From the NCBI RefSeq assembly GCF_036785885.1, contig NC_092312.1:12232001-12296000 (forward strand): a DNA stretch of 64,000 nt. The letters run 5' to 3'. The notes under the pieces are model-generated. The model was not told the DNA's origin. It made no database searches and saw only the letters and a program-made list of their open reading frames with translations. Source of the DNA: Coffea arabica (lineage: Eukaryota > Streptophyta > Magnoliopsida > Gentianales > Rubiaceae). This document shows, one piece after another, positions 60,132-64,000 of the stretch. The translations under genes were made by a program, and so were the position numbers. Position 1 is the stretch's first letter, and the number at the start of each line of letters is the position of its first letter.

Positions 60132-61396
60132 GAGAGTGATATTAAGAGAAAGATTAGGAGGGAGTTGTTAGGAAAATTGGTAATGGACAAAGAGGGTCAC
60201 TGTTTAGGTGATAGCGGCAGTGCAATACAATGAGCCGATTTGTAGAAGAAAACCGTGGAAGCAGATTTTTTTGAAGGATGTAGACTGTAGAATACTTATG
60301 ACTGAATGAGCTATACCAACTGTATAAAAATTACTAAAGATCTGGCAATGTCTCTATTGACACGTATAACAGCATTCTAGAAATTTTTAAGTGTACTTCT
60401 CTAAATTCTAACGCTCCAAAGTAGAAGTACTCATTATCATTGCGAATTGTAAGAAAAAAACTTATTCTATTGTTGATTTGATCCTAGACCAATTGTGTGT
60501 TCTTAACCTACATGACAATGGCATCTTGATTTCCATTACAGAACTCACATGAAGGCAATCTCAACATTTTTTCATATGCATCTTGTCATTTTTTAGTTCT
60601 TAGTTTCTTGGGCAACTTGTCATTATCATATATCTAGCATGTACTGCAAATCAAGGAGAGTTTTAATGTAAGACGTGCTTTTTACCTCTCTAATTGTGCA
60701 TTTGTCTCATTTACTTATCATAGTTTAATTTCCACGAACTAGTAATTAGAATTGTATACTTTCGGTCAATAAGCTTTCAGTCAAGACTACTACTATACAA
60801 ATTAGGCATAACGTGTTTGAACCTATGTTTATACTACAGTCTACCACATATTTTTTTGGGTGTTAGGCGTATGTTTTGAGTATGTTTTGTAGCTAATCGC
60901 TTCAATCAACTAGTTCGCAGACATTTATAATTTGATCAAGGGAGACAATAGATGTTGTTCGAGGGGCTAAATTAACATGTAGCCCCAAAACTGGTATAGG
61001 TGGTTTCTGTTTTCTCATTGGCTCTCATCGTTCTAAATTATGGGATTTTCTTTATATTTTCGCACCTGCAACCAAGAAGATTTTAGTTGCTTGAGCAATG
61101 GTTCATCAAATTCGGCAAGAATACGAATACAGCTGATACCTACGCTACAGCCGACTATCCTGTCTTGAGAGGTTAAGATGTGGCAATTTCCTCAAGATTT
61201 GTTGTGGTGAGAAACGAAGGGTTGGTTGGAACGGTTTAACCAAGTTGAGAAACTTTAGGGGCCTTGTTCCAAGACGGAGAAACTTTTGGGGCGCGTCATG
61301 TAGAAGGCTCAAGAAGCTGGAAGGCCACGAGTCAGACGACGTTTGACTCTGTCAATGAGTAGTTTTCAGTGCTAGAAATCTTTCAGCGGAAGAAAA
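60132..61396. other. 5' flank of CYP86A; no gene
   Basis: Promoter side of CYP86A, then AT-rich sequence. No coding region supported. Confidence 0.45.
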
Positions 61397-61642
61397 GAAA
61401 ATTAAGCACTATTACCGGTTTGGCCACGTTTTCTTTTGCACTTTCTTGAGGAAACAGAAAATTCACTTCAACCACCAAATATTTAAAGGTTAAATTCTTT
61501 CTTTTAGACTCACTGAAAATTAAGCACTATTACTGGTTTGGCCCCGTTTTCTTTTGCACTTTCTTGAGGAAACAGAAAATTCACCTCAACCACCAAATAT
61601 TTAAAGGTTAAATTCTTTCTTTTAGACTCACTTCAACCACCA
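61397..61642. repeat. 118-bp tandem repeat, two full copies and the start of a third
   Basis: 61397-61514 and 61515-61632 differ at only a few positions. Each runs GAAAATTAAGCACTATTA ... CAACCACCAAATATTTAAAG ... TTTTAGACTCACT. A third, partial repeat (CTTCAACCACCA) abuts the Helitron and resumes on its far side at 63623. Confidence 0.93.
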
Positions 61643-63622
61643 TCTATATATATATAAATTTGAGAAGGGTTTTTTAGCAACAAGTCTCCACGCATCTGCT
61701 TACTACCAATTCAATTTTTCTAGCATTTCACATTTAATTTAATTTAATTTATAAAATATATTTCTCTTAACTTCCACATCTACTCTTCACATTTGATATT
61801 GTTGGTTACTTTTTAAAATCATTCCATTTTAAATCGTTGGTTAATGTGCATGTTATCCTATATGAACTTCAACCGATCACGTTTCCGATTGCCTTGCGTT
61901 ATTTATGATTCTATAACAATTAAAACTTCTATAAGACCATAAGAAGAGATAACAAATATAATATCCTTTCATGCTTTCTTATTAATTTAAATAAGTATGA
62001 TTATTTACACTCTATTTTTGTTATTCACACTTCAATAATCATTTTGATCATATAATTTTCAGTAATTAGACTATATGATAAAACAAATGATGGAATTGCA
62101 AATAATAAAAAATTAAGTGCAAATAACATTTTCTTAAGTAAGAAGTGGCTCCCATGCCTTTCTAATTTAAAAAAGTAGTGGGGCCGCCTATATAGAAATT
62201 TGGTTTGAAGTTTATTAGTGGGAGGGTAAATAAAAAGAAAACATTGCCAAACTTAGTAAAAGTAAAAAAGTAAATGATAATATTTTATCTTTAAACTTAG
62301 TAATCCTAAGTAAAAGGGCAAAATTAAATAGAAAACAAAAAGGAAATAATGTCATGGACTTAAAAAATCAATAATGGTACCATTCATGAAATCCAAATTA
62401 TGAAATCACTAAATAAAAAACAAAGTACTTTTAGCCTTTTAATGTCGAAATTTTTTTAAAATATTCATTTTTGATTAAAAAATTATGATAATAACAACAC
62501 CAATTCTACCAAAAATTTTTAAAAAAATAATATTATAGTTTAAGAGAAAGATATAGAACATTCAACCATAAAATGCTACTTAATTTGTATATATCTGGCC
62601 CAAATTTGACATTAGATTTGAATAAGAGTGCAAAACTCAAACACTAAAGATAACTTTTGGTATCATTAATTATTTTATGTATTCTTATTGCTCTCTTCAT
62701 ATGTAAATATGTATTTGCCATGTTAAAATATAAATATATATATATATATATATTGATTGCAGTACTTGAGAATATTATAGATATTATCAGTTTTTCATTT
62801 TCATTTTAAATACTAATAATTGCAACCATTGCAATTAATTTTTAATTTTATATTTGCATTATGATAGGTAAAGTTAAATATATTGGGTCGCAGAGATATG
62901 AATTTAAAAGTTAGGTATAGGGGGAGGAGCGAGGGAAGAAAATGGTGAGGTGTTGAAAAGTAGCAGGAAAGGTTGAAGAACAAATATGGGTTACAAGAAT
63001 GGGCAAAAAAGGGAGAGAAGAAGAAAGGGGATTGCAGGAATATGACAGAGATGACAAAAAAAAAAAATAATAGAGAGGGTGGTACCATGATAGAAGATAT
63101 GAAAGTCGTAGAAGGCATCTGATGACTAACTGGCGAATAAAAGAAGAGGGAAATGATGAATTTTTAATAATTTTGAAAACTCTAAAAGCACATATTACGG
63201 AGAATTTTTTTTTTAAAAAAATATACGTTAAAGTTTATGAAAAATGCTAATCTAAATGCAATCAATAATTTTAGGGGTACAAGATAGGAGAAAGATTTTT
63301 TTTTCTAAAAATGAAAGAAAATAAATTGGTTATAATTTATTTTTTTATATTATAAGTTTTGATATATGGGTATAATATAATATATTTTGTCGGATATTGG
63401 TAAATTGACTTTTTTTTAGAAAACTCTTCTCACCTTACCACCCAACCTAACCCTCTCATTAAATGCGTTAACAATTCTTTTATCATGTAAATCATTATAT
63501 ATTAATTTTTTTCCCAAGATATTAAGCATACACTTCTTTAAAATTTTTAGTCTATATATATTTATTATTTTGTACCACAATATATAAAATATTATTTTGA
63601 TTTGAAATACAACCCGTACTAG
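61643..63622 (+). mobile_element. Helitron, ~1.98 kb, non-autonomous
   Basis: Starts TCTATATATATATAAATTTG after an A and ends ...CCCGTACTAG before a T. The ends are confirmed by the host sequence: before the insert stands ...CTTCAACCACCA, after it TATATTTAAAGG ... TTTCTTTTAGACT, which together rebuild a third copy of the 118-bp repeat. Only a weak AT-rich stem is visible near the 3' end. Interior is AT-rich, without Rep or helicase domains. Confidence 0.78.
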
Positions 63623-63966
63623 TATATTTAAAGGTTAAACTTCTTTCTTTTAGACTTTGTAACCGGCAAGATAGAGGGGAAGGGTTGGGTTGGATGGTAA
63701 AAAAAGAAAAATTATGAGTAGGAGATTATGAATTCAAAATTAAACTTGTGTTTCACCAAAAAAAAAAAAAACCAAAAAGCAAAAAGGGTCTGATATCATC
63801 AAGGAACCAATTCTCGTGTTTCACTTTACACTTATGTTCAAGTCACTTTAGAAAATTCATCCAACTAATTGTGTCTATATAGTTCAATCATAGTAGTATT
63901 TATTAAGGTTATTTGGAAATTAAACTTGCTTTTTGTCGATATCAAAATCTAATAGTAGTTTAGTTA

Positions 63967-64000
63967 TCTATATCTATATAAATTTGAAAAGGGATTTTTA
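63967..64000 (+). mobile_element. Start of a second Helitron of the same family, cut by the window edge
   Basis: TCTATATCTATATAAATTTG after an A closely matches the first 20 bases of the element at 61643, and the next bases (AAAAGGG) match as well. The rest lies outside the window. Confidence 0.65.

Noticed and set aside
1-64000. CRISPR arrays, bacterial operons, rRNA or tRNA genes
   Set aside because: No spaced direct-repeat arrays or prokaryotic gene layout; by-eye reading found no convincing tRNA cloverleaf or rRNA, though a tRNA scan was not possible.

Overview
The window is nuclear DNA of a flowering plant, very probably a eudicot. The evidence is spliced genes of plant-only families (Di19, NFD6, protein E6, CYP86A), AT-rich intergenic sequence, and many plant-type transposons (MITEs, a Mutator-like element, Helitrons, a chromovirus-type Ty3/Gypsy element, LINE remnants). 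An asterid is my guess; the sequence does not settle it. Gene models were built by eye from splice sites, reading phase and family resemblance.

Left part, 1-11.2 kb: a free-standing C-terminal fragment of the splicing factor DOT2/SART-1 (+); a complete five-exon Di19 zinc-finger gene (-) that contains a clear U12-type AT-AC intron; and a two-exon OB-fold protein gene (+). A Mutator-like MITE follows at 11.8-12.6 kb.

Middle-left, 14.1-26.9 kb: a head-to-tail array on the minus strand. One ancestral unit, an NFD6-like organelle-targeted small protein gene plus an unnamed 'GWPLGL' gene, is present three times. All three NFD6-like genes still have open frames, the third with a changed C-terminus. 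Two of the three GWPLGL genes are dead and only the outermost (25.5-26.9 kb) is intact. The first NFD6-like gene has two candidate last exons.

Centre, 27.8-43 kb: repeats. A hAT-like MITE carries a 2.1-kb Helitron with intact termini. A young Ty3/Gypsy element with near-identical LTRs and a target duplication lies at 34.8-40.2 kb, followed by a second member of the same MITE family with a smaller MITE inside it, then a LINE remnant with an RNase H domain.

Right part, 43-64 kb: a compact fold-back hairpin (45.6 kb), a 1.13-kb Mutator-like fold-back element with a perfect 9-bp target duplication (47.2-48.3 kb), a protein E6-like secreted repeat protein gene (-), several MITEs, another RNase H-type remnant, an LTR-like stretch, and an intact CYP86A fatty-acid omega-hydroxylase gene (-, cutin/suberin pathway). 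The end holds a 118-bp tandem repeat interrupted by a roughly 2-kb Helitron, and the start of a second Helitron of the same family at the window edge.

The genes do not form a pathway. They are independent plant genes, and the coordinated structure is the NFD6/GWPLGL array. I found no undescribed multi-gene system. The best leads are the asymmetric decay of that array with alternative terminal exons, the AT-AC intron, the fold-back hairpin, and the self-documenting Helitron insertion.
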